Made by a program: the position numbers and the translations under genes
The notes under the pieces: generated by a model
What the model saw: only the letters and a program-made list of their open reading frames with translations
Told to the model about the DNA's origin: nothing
Database searches by the model: none
Assembly: GCA_963575745.1 (NCBI GenBank)
Contig: CAUYUJ010015284.1
Location: 92,501 to 156,500, forward strand
From: Prorocentrum cordatum
Taxonomy: Eukaryota; Sar; Dinophyceae; Prorocentrales; Prorocentraceae
Reading direction: 5' to 3'
Length of the DNA stretch: 64,000 bases
Shown: piece after piece, positions 10,366 to 19,812 of the stretch
Position numbering within the stretch: position 1 is the stretch's first letter
Layout: each line of letters opens with the position of its first letter

Positions 10366-11800
10366 GCCCTCCTCCTCCTTCACTCCGCAGCTCCCCCGCC
10401 AAGCACCAGAGAGGGGGCTCTCATGCTCGAAGGCTACCCCGATCCAGGGCCCGTCCACATGGTAAGTGCCTCCCCGTTCTCACCCCCCCCCGCGCGCTGC
10501 CGCCGCCGTCACCGCTGCCGCTGCGGACGACGCGACCGCTATCACCAGCCGCCTCCCTGGACGCCGCCTTCGCATCGAGCGCCGCTCGCCCCACGCGGCC
10601 CGCGAGGTCCCCCTGAGCGCTGCCGTGGCCCCGTGGGCGCAGGCCCCCGTCCGCCCGGCCAAATTTGTATGGGCCACGCTGTTTGTGTGTGGGGGCGTGT
10701 TCGTTCCCCTCCCGCCTCCTGGGTATGCTTATCCTTCTCCTCCTGATCCTCTGCCTCTCCTTCTCCTGTCTCCAGCTCCTTCTTCTGCTCCCCCTCTTCC
10801 CTCTTCATCTTTCTCCGCCCTCTCCTCCACGAGCACGCCCACGCATTTGCAGTGTTGAATTCCCTCTGTGATCGCAAAGTTCGGCACGCATCCACTCCGC
10901 CGCAGAGTGGTGCTGCATACGTCAGCTTACCCAGAGCAACATCAGATGCCGTCAACAAGTAGGTGAGCACGGCACCGGCTGCGCTTCATGCTGCTTGCGC
11001 TCCTCCCTCTCCTCCGCTTCTTCCTCCTCGAGGCGCGGGATGGGGACGGGGTAGGTGCGCCAGGTGCCCACGGATTGAAGAGGTCTGGGCAGGAGGCTGA
11101 TTCTAGAGCTGTTTCGTGGTGATCACAGCAGCTTTTGGGGGGGTCCTAAGATAGGTGTGAGTTGTTTGGGGGGTTTGATACAGGGCATGAAGCGCCTCCA
11201 GGGGTGAGGAGGAGTCGGCGGAGGAGGAGGAGGCTGAATGATGACGGCATGGAAGCCCAGTCTGTGCCAGGCTACGCCGCACAGGGCGGCATACGCCCCG
11301 CGCGTGATTCGGGAGATGCCCGGCCACTTCGGCTGGGCCGCCGGCGAGCCCCCCAGGGGCACGACGGCTCTACCCCTACCCCATTTAGTAGGTGTTTCAA
11401 ATTGTATGTCACGTGGAGTCGTATGTGACATTTTGTTGTCTTGTCCATGGCTCTCGAGGGTCTTTGTCGTTGCAAGTCTTTTGCATCTCAATGATTGGAA
11501 TCAGCTGCGTCATTGCTTCGATGGATGTCTGCGTCTTCAGCCCCAACACCTTGCTTGCACTAAGGGGTTGATGCCTTGACCCTTGTATGAGGTGACAGGA
11601 TTTGGGGTGCCATGGTCCCGCCCGCGGGATACCGCCCATAGGGTGTTTATGATGTGGCTCAGGATGTTGGGTGCCAGAAGGTTCCGCCCATAGGGCTTCG
11701 TCCTGCCCATGGAGCTTCTTCTAGGGTTTGTGCCTAGCTTCTCATATCCGAAGATAGGTTCCTTGTTATTATTCAGACGCCCCCGACTCGCACCTCACAC
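10366..11800. other. Unassigned; CT tract at 10730-10830
   Basis: GC-rich DNA followed by a CT-rich stretch and mixed sequence. Around 11590-11740 there are repeats of CCGCCCATAGGG and GTTGGGTGCC resembling 16700-16880. No gene is recognised. Confidence 0.4.
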
Positions 11801-11804
11801 CTCC

Positions 11805-12035
11805 CTCTCCCCCCACCCCTTCTCTTCCTCACTCAGGCTCGGATCACTCATACTCAGACCCACTCACACCCGGCCCACTCACATCCTCGTCCTCTTCACT
11901 CAGATTCAGTCATACTCAGACATACTCATACTCAGACTCATTAGCGCTGAGACTTACTCACACTCAGACTCACTCGCACTAGACTCACTCATACTCACTC
12001 TCATTCGCACTCAGACTCACTCACAGTTTGAGTCA
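11805..12035. repeat. ACTCACACTCAGACTC degenerate array
   Basis: About 18 irregular copies of ACTCA(C/T)ACTCAGACTC, with one strand free of long G runs. Not coding. Confidence 0.85.
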
Positions 12036-12145
12036 CTCACATGGCAGCGCGTCTTAAGCTGAGCTCGACGGGCGGTCGCTGGCCCATCTGGCTCGCCTTG
12101 GATCTCCCCGGTCTCTGCGGTGCTGCCCGCTGCCGTGCGGTCTGT

Positions 12146-12162
12146 GTGGGCGCGGTGTCCAC
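12146..12162 (+). repeat. T-arm-like hairpin repeat, copy A
   Basis: GTGGG CGCGGTG TCCAC forms a 5-bp stem (one G.T) with a 7-nt loop. It is followed by CGCCGTGCCGAGGCGG, which matches the 3' context of copies C and E. Confidence 0.65.
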
Positions 12163-12194
12163 CGCCGTGCCGAGGCGGTGTTGCTGCTGCTGGC

Positions 12195-12280
12195 ACGGGG
12201 GGAGGAGGAGGAGGAGGAGGAGGAGGAGGAGGAGGAGGAGGAGGAGGAGGAGGAGGAGGTGGAGGAGGAGGAGGAGGAAC
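12195..12280. repeat. (GGA)n microsatellite
   Basis: About 27 GGA/GAG units with a single interruption; source of poly-Glu, poly-Gly and poly-Pro frames. Confidence 0.95.
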
Positions 12281-12477
12281 CATCAGGAGTTCGGGTCAGG
12301 GACAGGAGCCTGCGTCCGCCACAACAGTGCATGTGTTCGCCATCTCCGGCAATCGGAGCGGTCACCTGAGGGGCAGACGTTCCCCTGCCTTTCTACGCAT
12401 TAGTTGTCAAGCAGTCCGTATGCCCTTCTATGCATTAGCTGTCCAGCAGGTGGCCAGGCCAATTCTTGCGGCGTGCT

Positions 12478-14499
12478 TGTGTGGGCGCGGTGTCCTCGCG
12501 CGGCCGGCGACCGCGCCGACGAGGCGGCGGAGGAGCTCGAGCAGGCGCTGCGTGTGACAGACGCCTTTGAGACGGCAATGGGGTGCCGGCTCAACTGGGT
12601 GAAAAGTCGCCAATTCGCAAGCCGCCAGGCGTTGCGACGGTGGCTGAAGGAGCAGTCCCCAGGCCTCCAGGCGCGCGCGGATTTCAAGGACCTCGGGGCC
12701 ATCGCGACAGCCGGCAGGGCGCGCCGCTGCGCCGTCTCCGCCGGCCGGCTGGTCGTCGCGCAGGGCCGTTTTGCCAGACTCGGCCGGTTGCCTGTCAGTT
12801 TTCGCCAGCGCTGCGCGTTGGGGGCCGCTGCGGGCGCTGCCGCGGGCCTTTATGGCGCGGCCTGCTTGCGCCCCCCAGCGCGCGAGTTGGCCGGGCTTCG
12901 CGCCGCCGCGCGGCACGCCGTCTGCCAGGGCGGTCTCTGGGCGGCCGCGGAGATCGTGTTCGGCATCTTGGCGCCGACCTGGCGGCTGGACCAAGCGGCG
13001 GTGACGATCATCGCGCCGCTGTGGCAGGTCGCCAAAGCCATCCGGAAACGCCGATTCCCCGCTGAGCTTTGGAGGCGAGCCGCTGGCGCCATGGCCGCGG
13101 GGCACGGCCGCGGCTTGGGCCCAGTGGACGCGGCGACCCAGAGCATGGCGGAGCTGCAGCTGGGGGCCGACGTCGATTGCTGGAATGGGGTGGCCACCTC
13201 GCCTGGCGGCTGGCGCCCGGCTGACCGCGCCCTGCCCGACAAGCGCGCGGTACTCCTCCGAGCTTGGGCGGCCAGCGAGGCCCGCGAGGTGGCTGGGCGG
13301 CGCGCTGGCTTTCGGCACCTGGACGCTGGAATCGACAGGTGGGCCACCAGACGGCTCTTCGAAAGTGGGGAGCTGGCGGCCGACGCCGCCGGGGCCCTCC
13401 GCGCCGTGCTCGCCGGCAACGTCGTCACAGAGGCGGTGGCGGCGAAATGGGGGCGCCCTGCGGCATGCCCGCGTTGCGGCGCGGCGCGCGACGACTTCGA
13501 GCACCGCTTCTGGGCATGCCCCTGCTGGGAACCCGCGCGCGCCGGCGCGCTGGTCCCTGAGGGCCTCACGCGCGCCGCGGCCCGCGCGCGACTGCCGGCC
13601 CAGTCGTCGCTCACCGGAGTGTTGCCCCAGCACCCGAAGCTGGTTGCATTGGCGGACCAGGCGCAGTGGCCGCTGCCGCGCCCAGCCTTGCCGGCCCCTG
13701 CCGCCGAGCCAGCCCGTGCGCGTGCTTGGACGGACGGCGGCTGCGCGCACCCCATACACCCCCTCCTCGCCAGAGCAGGGTGGGGGATGGTGCTGGACCA
13801 GGGCGCGGGCCGCCAGGAGCACCGAGACCGGTCGACAGCGGCGGCGCATGCCGTCAGCCTGGCTGGCGGGGCCGTCGAGGTAGTGACCGACTCACGCTTC
13901 GTCAGCAACGGCGTCGCGGCGATCAGGGCAGGGGCGTCCCCTGAGGACTGGGCCCACGCAGACCAGTGGGAGCTGATCGTCCCTCACTGCCGCAGCTGCG
14001 CGCTGGCCGCGCGATGGGTCAAGGGGCACCTTGACGCTGCGGGGGCGCAAGAGCGGGGCGTGTACTCGCCGCAGCGGAGCTCGCGGCGCTCGATGCCAAC
14101 CACGGGCACGGCCCTGGAGGCCCGCGCGTGCGGCGGCGTTGGACGCAGGCGGGGCATCGCCGCTGCCGCGCGCCCCGCGTGGCGGACGACGCTGGGGCCA
14201 GCGCGCGCGGCGCTGGGCCCAGGGGCGGCCGTCGCGGCGAGGGCGAGTTTCGCCGGCAGCGCCTGGCGGGGGCACGTCGCCTCCCAAAGGCCCATCGGAT
14301 GGCCTGCGTGGCGTGCGGGTGCTGGGCCCCAGGCTGGGAGCGCCTCGCGAGCCGTCCGTGCAGCGGATGGGTGCCGTTCCTGCCCCCGCGGGCGGCCGGC
14401 CTGCTGCTCCTGGATGCCCCGCGCACAGGGGGCCGCGAGGCGGCGTGGCGGGCGGCTGCGCGGCGGCGCCTGCTGGAGCGTCCGGGCGCGCCAGACTAA
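12478..14499 (+). pseudogene. 5'-truncated LINE: post-RT region, Zn-finger-like, RNase H
   Basis: This encodes the C-terminal part of a non-LTR retroelement polyprotein. It begins right after where the catalytic YxDD box of the reverse transcriptase should be (TDAFETAMGCRLNWVKS is the typical segment after that box), so the RT palm is missing. It continues through a thumb/linker (WRLDQAAVTIIAPLWQVAKAI; HLDAGIDRWATRRLF), a Cys/His cluster (CPRCGAARDDFEHRFWACPCW) and an RNase H domain (AWTDGGC ... VVTDSRFV ... WVKGHLDAAGA). Between the first and second RNase H Asp there are only about 51 residues and the AEL-type segment with the catalytic Glu is missing. A frameshift near 14060 moves the frame; the correct continuation carries AAELAALDANHGHG and ends at the stop at 14497-14499. 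Truncation, frameshift and the lost Glu indicate a dead copy. A relative lies at 36.3-38.3 kb. Confidence 0.85.
12481..12497 (+). repeat. T-arm-like hairpin repeat, copy B
   Basis: GTGGGCGCGGTGTCCTC, the same 5' half as copies A and C with a diverged 3' half. It lies at the truncated 5' end of the LINE. Confidence 0.5.
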
Positions 14500-14660
14500 T
14501 TATTTTGTTGTAATTAGTTGCTCCGCGCGCTCGCCTGGGCGCGCTGCCTTGTCTCCTCGGTCCTCCTCTTCTCCTCATCCTATGCCTCTTCCGGCTTCTC
14601 TGCGCTCTGTTGTCGCCCGTTCTTGCCGCTGGGCTCCTCATGGATGGTAAAAGGAAAATA

Positions 14661-14677
14661 GTGGGCGCGGTGTCCTC
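14661..14677 (+). repeat. T-arm-like hairpin repeat, copy C
   Basis: GTGGGCGCGGTGTCCTC followed by CGCCGTTCCCAGAGGGGCG. It lies about 160 bp beyond the LINE stop codon. Confidence 0.6.
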
Positions 14678-14971
14678 CGCCGTTCCCAGAGGGGCGCCCC
14701 CCCTCCGGGAATGCAGGAGACTGGGGAGGAGGATCACGCAGGGCGAGGCTGGGGGAGCTGGAAAGTAGGGGTGCGCGACCACTATCGAGCCCGCTTCCTG
14801 GTGAGGACGAGCGCGCAAGCCATTCAAGAATGTGCATATTCTCAAGCTCCCTCCCGAAATCGCCACAAGTTGTGTGATTCCTCTTTCATTCATTCAAAAT
14901 GACAAAGCGCATCCGTTTATCTTAGGAGCTAACAAATGGCGCCCTTGGGCGCATTCTTGTGATGCGGATGT

Positions 14972-14988
14972 GTGGGCGTGGTGCCCAC
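14972..14988 (+). repeat. T-arm-like hairpin repeat, copy D
   Basis: GTGGG CGTGGTG CCCAC: a perfect 5-bp stem with a 7-nt loop, followed by CGTCGCTGCCAG. Confidence 0.65.
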
Positions 14989-15153
14989 CGTCGCTGCCAG
15001 ATGCACGAGCCCGTTGTCTTCTCGCGAAGGCTGGGACGTCGAGGTAATTTCGCAGCGTCAGGGCTGGAAACCATCGCCAATGCGGTCGTCCAAGGCTGCC
15101 AAACCGAAGTCTGTGCGCATCAGTTTTTTTCCAACCTCTGTCAAGCGGCTTGC

Positions 15154-15170
15154 GTGGGTTCGATGCCCAC
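15154..15170 (+). repeat. T-arm-like hairpin repeat, copy E
   Basis: GTGGG TTCGATG CCCAC: a perfect 5-bp stem with a 7-nt loop whose sequence TTCGATG matches a genuine tRNA T-loop. It is followed by CGCTGTTCCGAGGCGAGG as in copy A. Confidence 0.7.
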
Positions 15171-15302
15171 CGCTGTTCCGAGGCGAGGGGAGGCTGCCCT
15201 GGCACCTCGAGAGAACGGGCCAGAGCAGGCCTGGAGGCAAGGGGGCGAGGGGGGGGGAGGGGGCAGAGGGCGGCCTTGAGCCTATCCGTGCGGTTCCACT
15301 GT

Positions 15303-15319
15303 GTGGGCTTGGTGGCCAC
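15303..15319 (+). repeat. T-arm-like hairpin repeat, copy F
   Basis: GTGGG CTTGGTG GCCAC followed by TGTCGCTCCCAGAG: four of five stem pairs, same downstream context as copies C and D. Confidence 0.55.
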
Positions 15320-15769
15320 TGTCGCTCCCAGAGTTGGCGCACCATGCCGCGCTCCTGCTATAGGGTCGCAGCTGGAGGCCAGGAGCACATTCGTCACTTT
15401 TGCTGGGCGGGGGCGCTAGGCGGGGGATCTGAACAAGGAGAACATCAATGGGGGGGCGGTTCAATCGCGCGGTTAATGTGCGCAGAGTGGTTGCACCCCT
15501 TGACGTCCATCCGTGGGTGTCTGCAGAGTTGACCCTTCGACCGTATACAAATTAGGATGCAGCTCCCGAGGGGTTCAAATCCCAGCGTCGGCACAGACGT
15601 ACCCTGGGCCATTGGCACCGAAGGCGGAGCCGCGGCGCCGCCACCTTGGGCGCGCCTCACCCGTGCCTTTCTGGCGGTATGCCTTTCAGTCGATTTTGCT
15701 GGACGGAATAGCATTTTGCGTCACTCAGCCTCACTCGCTCTTGGGTTTCCGACGCGCTCGCAATGAGAC

Positions 15770-16310
15770 TTGCAGATTGTGAGGATGTCCCGAGCGATGC
15801 GCTGGCTACAGCACCGCAAGGGGGAGCTGCCAGGGGTGGTTACACGCCCCCGTTCGTGCCCAGTCTGTTGAGATGTCTCAGGCGGTTTGCCTTTTGTTTG
15901 CTCAGAGTATTTGCTTTCCGAGCAGACTGCGAGGATGCCTTAGCGGGCGCTTGCTCAAGCACCTCAGGGGGGAAACCGCTGGAGGTGGTTGCACAGACTC
16001 GTTCACGCCTAGACTGTGGGGACGTCTCAGACGGTTTGCCTGCTTGGCTGCCCAGGCGCCTTTGCTTTCAGAATATGTCCTGGGGATGTCTTGGGTCACG
16101 CGCTGGTTTCAGTACCCTTGCGAGAGGCCGCCAAGGGTATGGCAGTTGCCCCTTCCGGCCCAGATTGTGGGGATGTCTCAGGCGGTTTGCCTGGTTGGTG
16201 GCTTGGACGTCGGTGCTTTGATTTAGATTGCGAGAATGTCTCGAGCGAGGTGTTGACTTCAGCACCCCGGGCGGCCAGATCTTGATTCTCGAGCGAGGCG
16301 TTCGGTTTTG
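15770..16310. repeat. About 150-bp degenerate tandem repeat
   Basis: Four units. The landmark TTGCGAGGATGTC occurs near 15778, 15929, 16075 and 16228, and GATGTCTCAGGCGGTTTGCC near 15872, 16020 and 16172. Frames over this stretch are repeat-derived. Confidence 0.8.
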
Positions 16311-16951
16311 CACCTCCGACTCCAGCCGCCAGGAAGGAGGTGGGAGAATTGAGACGGAGGGAGGAGGACGCGGGCAGAGGGGAGGGTTCCTGCAAGGACG
16401 GAAGCAGCAGGCGGAGTACGAAGTGTCATGAGTACGACATGTATACTAGCAAGAGGGAGGAGGGGGCAGGGGGCTCTGCTCACCGCCTGTCCGTCTGCGA
16501 GATGGCGTCGTCGCTGTCCCTCTTCGTCGCTGCCACCAACATCGTTGTCGCACTCGTCGTCCATTCGCACTCGCTCTCGCACCCAGACGCTCACGGCCAA
16601 ACACTCACAGCGGTACGTGCCAGGAATCGAGAGGATCTCCGCGCAAAGTGTTTGGGTTGGGGCTGGCCGCCGATGGGCTGCTGTCAATGCAGCTCAGGAT
16701 TTGAGAAGCCAGGGGGTCCCGTCCCCACGAGGTTTCGCCTTGGGGTGGCGCCTGATGTTTGATGCCACGGAATCTTGCCTGTGGGGTCCCGCCTATGTTA
16801 GCGCCATGGTTGGCTCATAATGTTGGGTACCGTAGGGTCCCTCCTACGGGGTCCCGCGCAACGGACGCCTTTGTTCCTACGGGCTTAGAAGAGCATGGCG
16901 AACGATGTGTTGTCGGTGCTTCCATGCAGGCGTTGGTTTGTCATCTTTTTC

Positions 16952-16989
16952 CCCAACCCTCCTTGGTTGGGTATTCGTTTTGAATAGAG
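16952..16989 (+). repeat. Hairpin motif copy 5
   Basis: CCCAACC and GGTTGGG form a perfect 7-bp stem around a short loop, then GTATTCGTTTTGAATAGAG. A CTTCCTCC tract (17005-17050) and the 102-bp array follow immediately. Confidence 0.8.
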
Positions 16990-17054
16990 CAGTGTGGTCT
17001 CCACTCCTTCCTTCCTCCTCCTCCTCCCTCCCTGCCTCTTCCTGTCTTGCCTGC

Positions 17055-18345
17055 GGGGGGCTGCGATCTGTGAAACTGTCGCCATTTTCGAGGCCTGCTG
17101 GGGGGCCCAGCACAGTGAGGGCCACGCGCAGATTCAAATTAGACCTCGCCATCCCTGGGGGGCTGCGATCTGTGAAACTGTCGCCATTTTCGAGGCCTGC
17201 TGGGGGGCCCAGCACAGTGAGGGCCACGCGCAGATTCAAATTAGACCTCGCCATCCCTGGGGGGCTGCGATCTGTGAAACTGTCGCCATTTTCGAGGCCT
17301 GCTGGGGGGCCCAGCACAGTGAGGGCGACGCGCAGATTCAAATTAGACCTCGCCATCCCTGGGGGGCTGCGATCTGTGAAACTGTCGCCATTTTCGAGGC
17401 CTGCTGGGGGGCCCAGCACAGTGAGGGCCACGCGGCAGATTCAAATTAGACCTCGCCATCCCTGGGGGGCTGCGATCTGTGAAACTGTCGCCATTTTCGA
17501 GGCCTGCTGGGGGGCCCAGCACAGTGAGGGCCACGCGCAGATTCAAATTAGACCTCGCCATCCCTGGGGGGCTGCGATCTGTGAAACTGTCGCCATTTCG
17601 AGGCCTGCTGGGGGGCCCAGCACAGTGAGGGCCACGGGCAGATTCAAATTAGACCTCGCCATCCCTGGGGGGCTGCGATCTGTGAAACTGTCGCCATTTT
17701 CGAGGCCTGCTGGGGGGCCCAGCACAGTGACGCCACGGGCAGATTCAAATGAGACCTCGCCATCCCTGGGGGGGTGCGATCTGTGAAACTGTCGCCATGT
17801 TCGAGGCCTGCTGGGGGGCCCAGCACAGTGAGGGCCACGGGCAGATTCAAATGAGACCTCGCCATCCCTGGGGGGCTGCGATCTGTGAAACTGTCGCCAC
17901 TTTCGAGGCCTGCTGGGGGGCCCAGCACAGTGACGCCACGGGCAGATTCACCTTGCCAACTGTCGCCATTTTCGAGCACAGTTTCAAATTAGACCTCGCC
18001 ATCTCTGGGGGGCTGCGATCTGTGAAACTGTCGCCACTTTCGAGGCCTGCTGGGGGGCCCAGCACAGGGACGGGCAGATTCAAACGAGACCTCGCCATCC
18101 CTGGGGGGCTGCGATCTGTGAAACTGTCGCCACTTTCGAGGCCTGCTGGGGGGTGACGCCACGGGCAGATTCAAATTAGACCTCGCCATCCCTGGGGGGC
18201 TGCGATCTGTGAAACTGTCGCCACTTTCGAGGCCTGCTGGGGGGCCCAGCACAGTGACGCCACGCGCGGACCCAAATTAGACCTCGCCATCCCTGCGGGG
18301 CTGCGATCTGTGAAACTGTCGCCACTTTCGAGGCCTGCTGTGATC
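17055..18345. repeat. 102-bp tandem array, 13 units
   Basis: The landmark CTGCGATCTGTGAAACTGTC starts at 17061, 17163, 17265, 17367, 17470, 17572, 17673, 17774 (first base G), 17876, 18013, 18109, 18200 and 18301. The first nine units are almost identical with spacing 101-103; the last four are rearranged (spacings 137, 96, 91, 101). Because 102 is 3 x 34, open frames up to 293 residues run through it on both strands; these repeat the same 34 residues and I do not treat them as genes. Confidence 0.95.
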
Positions 18346-19630
18346 CCCGTTTTCGAAGTGGCTAGGAGTGCTCAGGAATTGTAACTCATCAGCTTTATCA
18401 AGCCCTTTTCCTGTAGCCAGTGTCCTGCGAGTCTCCCGAATTCCGTCTGCAGACATTTGTAACCCTCGCTCCGTCATCGCCCCCTTATAAAGTATCCTAA
18501 ACTATTTGCGCCCCGCTTTTGCGCAGGGGTTGGGTACGTCACCAGGGTAATTCTGAGCCCAAGTGACGGGGCAGAGCCTACGCGGGCGTTCCCTTCAAGG
18601 GGAGGAGCAAGGAGAGAAGGATGGCGAGGGCAAGGAAGTGGATGGGAGGGGCGGGTGGAGGAAGAGGAATCTGAGTTAGAGGAGCAGGTGTGGTAGTGGA
18701 TGCGGGGGGAGATGGGGTGTTGTGAAGGCGCCCTAGGGATACCTGTTTGACCTAGTAAGGCTAGGGCGTAGGAGGAGGAGGAGCAGGAGGAGTTGTGCGC
18801 GGATGAGAATGAGGGCAACGATGACCTCGACGACTGGGGCTGAGGCTGACGCCGGCGGCCCCCTGCAGAAGGCGCGGGAACAAACATGCAGGCGGAGAGG
18901 AGGGAGGGAAGGGAGGAGAGAGGACGGGGGAGGAGGAGCAGGAGAAGGAGGGCATCAGGAGTTGGAACGAGTCAGCGCTTCCTGCTCGCTCCATGATTGC
19001 CTGGATTCCATCCTGAATTATCCCGACATAGTTCTCGGGCTCCACAACTTGTCGTCGGACAGGACCTGGTATCCCGCGTGGTGTCACACCCCTTCTGCAT
19101 GTTGCCCCGTTCCTACTCCCGCGCGGCAGCGGGCCGCGTGGAAAGGCCTGCGACGACCAGCGGCCCGCGGGAGCGGCGGCGAAACAACGGCGCACTCCCG
19201 GCAGGGTGGAGTAGAAGGGGCTGGGGACGGAGGGGCGGAAGGAGGAGGATGAATAGGAGGAGCCGGAGTTGAGGAGGAGGGGGAGGGGGACGGGCAAGTT
19301 AGGTGCGCTCGCGTCATATCTGGCGTCCTACCCCTCCCTCCCATCCCTTACCATGGCGTAGAACTCCTTTCGATTCGCACAGTCGGATGTCGTAGCATGG
19401 CATATCATTACATAGCATGGCATAGTGTTGAAGACCAACGCGTAGCATGACATAGCATGGCGTGGCGACGCCCCGAAGTGGGGGGGCTTCTGCGGCCCAA
19501 AAACTCAACGAATCGACACCGAACGTGTAACCACTTCCGATGGTTTTTTCGGGAGGGCATTTTCTTGATTTTGGGGCCGAATTACTTGGAAGGACCAGAG
19601 ACCACGCCGTGGCATGGCACTTGAAATAAT
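18346..19630. other. Unassigned; small AGCATGGCAT repeats at 19390-19470
   Basis: Mixed GC-rich DNA with GGA-rich stretches (18600-18960, 19195-19290). At 19390-19470 there are about eight copies of TAGCATGGCATA-like words. No gene is recognised. Confidence 0.45.
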
Positions 19631-19812
19631 GACGCCAGCGCTGGCGGGAGCACGACGACGAGCGGAAGCGCGGAAATGAGCCCAGCGTTGCAGCGGGCGC
19701 ACGATTCGGAACGAGCGGAAGCGCGGAAATGAGGCCAGCGCTGCAGCGGGAGCACGATTCGGAACGAGCGGAGGCCCGAAAATGAGGCCAGCGTTTCAGC
19801 GGGAGCAACATG
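19631..19812. repeat. 53-bp tandem repeat
   Basis: Units start AGCGGAAGCGCGGAAATGAG at 19661, then at 19714 and 19767 (period exactly 53), with partial units at both ends. The unit includes GCAGCGGGAGCACGATTCGG. Confidence 0.9.

Noticed and set aside
12404-14650. The 748-residue frame as one intact protein
   Set aside because: Its N-terminus lies in GGA-repeat flank and its C-terminus after about 14060 is out of frame with the element's own RNase H continuation.
15566-15584. GGGGTTCAAATCCC resembling a tRNA T-arm
   Set aside because: Only three stem pairs form and no matching acceptor stem, D-arm or anticodon arm can be placed in the surrounding 80 nt.
16877-17786. Long open frames on both strands (184-293 residues) over the 102-bp array
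   Set aside because: The unit length is a multiple of three, so any stop-free unit gives a long frame; the peptide is the same 34 residues repeated, and both strands are open.
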